The notes under the pieces: model-generated
What the model saw: only the letters and a program-made list of their open reading frames with translations
Databases searched by the model: none
What the model was told of the DNA's origin: nothing
NCBI GenBank assembly: GCA_963556255.1
Contig: OY744616.1
Coordinates: 33,531,827 to 33,595,826, forward strand
Source of the DNA: Allolobophora icterica
Taxonomy: Eukaryota; Annelida; Clitellata; Crassiclitellata; Lumbricidae
Reading direction: 5' to 3'
DNA: 64,000 bases
Shown: positions 61,928 through 64,000 of the stretch, piece by piece
Position numbering within the stretch: position 1 is the stretch's first letter
Layout of the letters: each line of letters starts with the position of its first letter
Position numbers and translations under genes: made by a program

Positions 61928-61976
61928 TAATAATAATAAATAATAATATTATTATATATTATTATTATTATTATTA
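61928..61976. repeat. AAT/ATT palindromic microsatellite
   Basis: TAATAATAATAAATAATAAT followed by the complementary ATT run, flanked on both sides by AGCTACACTGCA. Confidence 0.85.
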
Positions 61977-62045
61977 GCTACACTGCACACACTGCCTTTG
62001 ACTATACTCCAACTTACCTAACTTAACCTATGTTATGTTATGTAG

Positions 62046-62225
62046 GTTTTTGATATACGACTGAATGGAGAGCATCATGTGGTCCAAGATCTTGACATAT
62101 TTGCCGTGGCTGGACTTGGCATTGCTCATGATGAGCTCGTTCCATTTTCAGTTCGCAATGGAGCTTTAAGAGTTGGCCAGGACACATCATCATTTGATGG
62201 AACTCTGAAGATAGAATTTCTAAGG
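62046..62225 (+). CDS. Malectin exon 2
   Basis: Acceptor GTTATGTAG, donor AGG|GTATGC, 60 codons, phase 0-0. VFDIRLNGEHHVVQDLDIFA, then AHDELVPFSVRNGALRV and FDGTLKIEFLR. This is the second half of the lectin domain. Confidence 0.95.
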
Positions 62226-62824
62226 GTATGCTCACAGCCTAGTTGAAACTCTAACTTTCAAATAACAGTGTAGTTCATTGTGTGAATCTGTGGTTAAAGA
62301 TGCAATGATTGGACCTGGTTTCATTTTGAACACACCCATATTATGTATGAATTTATTAATCCATTTATCAGTAATTTAAAAAAATACAGTTTTGCTATGA
62401 AAAAATGAGACTGTGTTGTAAATTGAGAAATAGGAGTCATTTAATTATGCTTTAATTTTTGTCAGAGGATTTTTTAAGAAATTTCCACTGGTGGGAATAT
62501 TTTGAGAAAGGACCTTTTTCGTGCATGATGTTAAGTCAAAAAGCACTGAATCAGAGAAACTTTTTAAAAGTTTAAGATAATTGGATTAGCATAGACGGTA
62601 GACCAATTATTATTATTTTTATTAGCTAATGCAAAAAGCACCATAATGACTCATTATTAATGAGGATTTCAACTTCAAGCCTGAAGGTCATAATAAAACT
62701 GGTGGAGAATAGGGCAAGGACTGGTGGGGAATTTGAGAGGGCTGGTGGGGAATTTTCTTGCAGTTAACATGTTAAAAAATCCCATGATTTTTAAGGTTTG
62801 AAACATTGTTCTGAAATTTTGTAG

Positions 62825-62882
62825 AAACACAGAGACAATCCTAAAATCAACGCAATCGTTGTTATGCGTGGAAGAATTGAAG
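62825..62882 (+). CDS. Malectin exon 3
   Basis: Acceptor ATTTTGTAG, donor AAG|GTACGA, phase 0 in, 1 out. KHRDNPKINAIVVMRGRIE closes the lectin domain (compare the DNPK...A...G pattern of vertebrate malectins). The acidic tail and C-terminal membrane helix expected for malectin were not found before 64000. Confidence 0.92.
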
Positions 62883-64000
62883 GTACGAATCACTAAGTTT
62901 CGTTAAGAGCTTTTAGAGCTTAAATTACTACTTTAAATTACTTAAGAACCGTCCTGTAGTTTTGTAGTTAATGATCTGGATTACAGTAAACTGTTATGCA
63001 GTTTTCTTAAAGTGTACAATGCATCAGAGTCTGAAAGAGTTTACTGTTTTTGGCTGACAAATCCTTGATTCATATCTTCCCTATCTCTTTGTAAAACAGA
63101 ACTACTGTGTAGTCTGTCTTGCCTTCCTTCTGATGAATGGTTTCATATTTCAACTGAATTGTGTTCTATAAAGATTAATTTAAGTGATTAAATGATTAAG
63201 TGCAAAACTGATAGGGTGCTTCTTCGAGATACCTATGGAAGAAATTCTTTGCCCAGGTTCCAGCAAAGGAAAACAGTCTTCACGTTTGAGAATACTATCG
63301 GCATTTCAGCATTGAATGCAACTGCATGCATAGGTTTCCAATGACCTTACTAGCTACCTTGATTTGGCAAGTGGCTAATGATTTGTCCACTGGAATGTGG
63401 TACATGTTGGATTTTCTATTTTTTTGAAAAGACTATTTCCAACGCATTCTGAATGTCACTACCCAGTTGACTAGTGCAATTCCTAGCATTGGCAATGTAT
63501 CTGGTTGCATGGGTATCCAGACAACTCTACTAGACGAAGTCATTCAGTGAAGACAGCGATGGTTTTGGCCATTTAGTAAGAATGACAACAGTCTAAATTC
63601 CACACAGTGCAAGGTTCAGAGGAAAGAGAAACAAAGGCAGACAAAGCCTGATGGCTAGACAGTATAAATGAGGACATAACAAGACGTGGACCAACATTGA
63701 GAGGATCACTGGAAATGACAACGGAGAACTGTGGAGATAATTTATTTTTACCCATCACTGCCAAATGGCTGGTATCAGGAAGTGATGATGATGATGATGA
63801 TGATGATCTGGTTGCATGTCGGGTGAATTTTTATGGATTCTTGTCCACAGTACAACTGTTTGATTATCTTGTAGTGGGGCATAACTGAGTTTTTTTTGTG
63901 TGGATACCGGATAGCATAGGCCATTACTTGCCAATTCGCGATTAGTAATAAATGTATGCACTAAAGCCTTATGATATTAGGAGCATTGTCTAGGAGTTTC
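62883..64000. other. Malectin intron, no further exon confirmed
   Basis: AT-rich. At 63781-63807 a run of GAT codons preceded by ATCAG could be read as an acidic exon, but the surrounding frame does not match malectin and a simple GAT microsatellite is more likely. Confidence 0.5.

Noticed and set aside
63697..63888. Acidic exon of malectin (poly-Asp)
   Set aside because: A GAT microsatellite explains it; flanking residues do not resemble malectin's tail and no donor is evident.

Overview
The window is nuclear DNA of an animal, not prokaryotic. Genes are split by introns whose splice phases match, about half of the sequence is mobile elements and their debris, and the proteins are metazoan: a receptor-tyrosine-kinase-type receptor, a TRIM RING/B-box protein and malectin. 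The LTR elements are Ty3/Gypsy-like but carry integrase upstream of reverse transcriptase. That is the Gmr1 arrangement, first described from deuterostomes, so a marine invertebrate deuterostome is my best guess. The species cannot be named from sequence alone.

Layout. 1-6.3 kb is a repeat graveyard: a 619-bp hAT element with 8-bp target duplications, three decayed fragments of one non-LTR retrotransposon family, and long AAT/AGT microsatellites. 6.5-44.7 kb (+) is one large receptor gene of at least 17 recognisable exons. It has two EGF-like exons, a long ectodomain, a transmembrane exon and a kinase domain in which the HRD and DFG aspartates are both replaced, so it should be a pseudokinase. 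Its introns hold most of the mobile DNA: a Gmr1-like element at 8701-14975 (-), and a nested pair at 23253-36535. In the pair, element A (+) was inserted first and a second copy of element B (-) later landed in A's 3' LTR. All three insertions have perfect 5-bp target duplications. 45.2-46.9 kb is a cluster of inverted-repeat elements. 47.98-53.25 kb (-) is a two-exon TRIM gene with one apparent frameshift. 53.3-60.2 kb is repeats: SINEs, hAT MITEs, a hAT with minisatellite arms, and a CR1-like LINE fragment. 60.45-62.88 kb (+) holds the first three coding exons of malectin, which probably continues beyond 62.9 kb.

Interactions. The host genes show no shared pathway. The receptor would act at the plasma membrane, TRIM in the cytoplasm as a ubiquitin ligase, and malectin in the ER lumen. 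The mobile elements do interact. Both B copies share the same integrase-core deletion and so probably depended on a helper element. A is an otherwise long Gag-Pol with one early nonsense codon and a damaged integrase zinc finger. Many small hAT-type MITEs with 8-bp duplications imply past hAT transposase activity.
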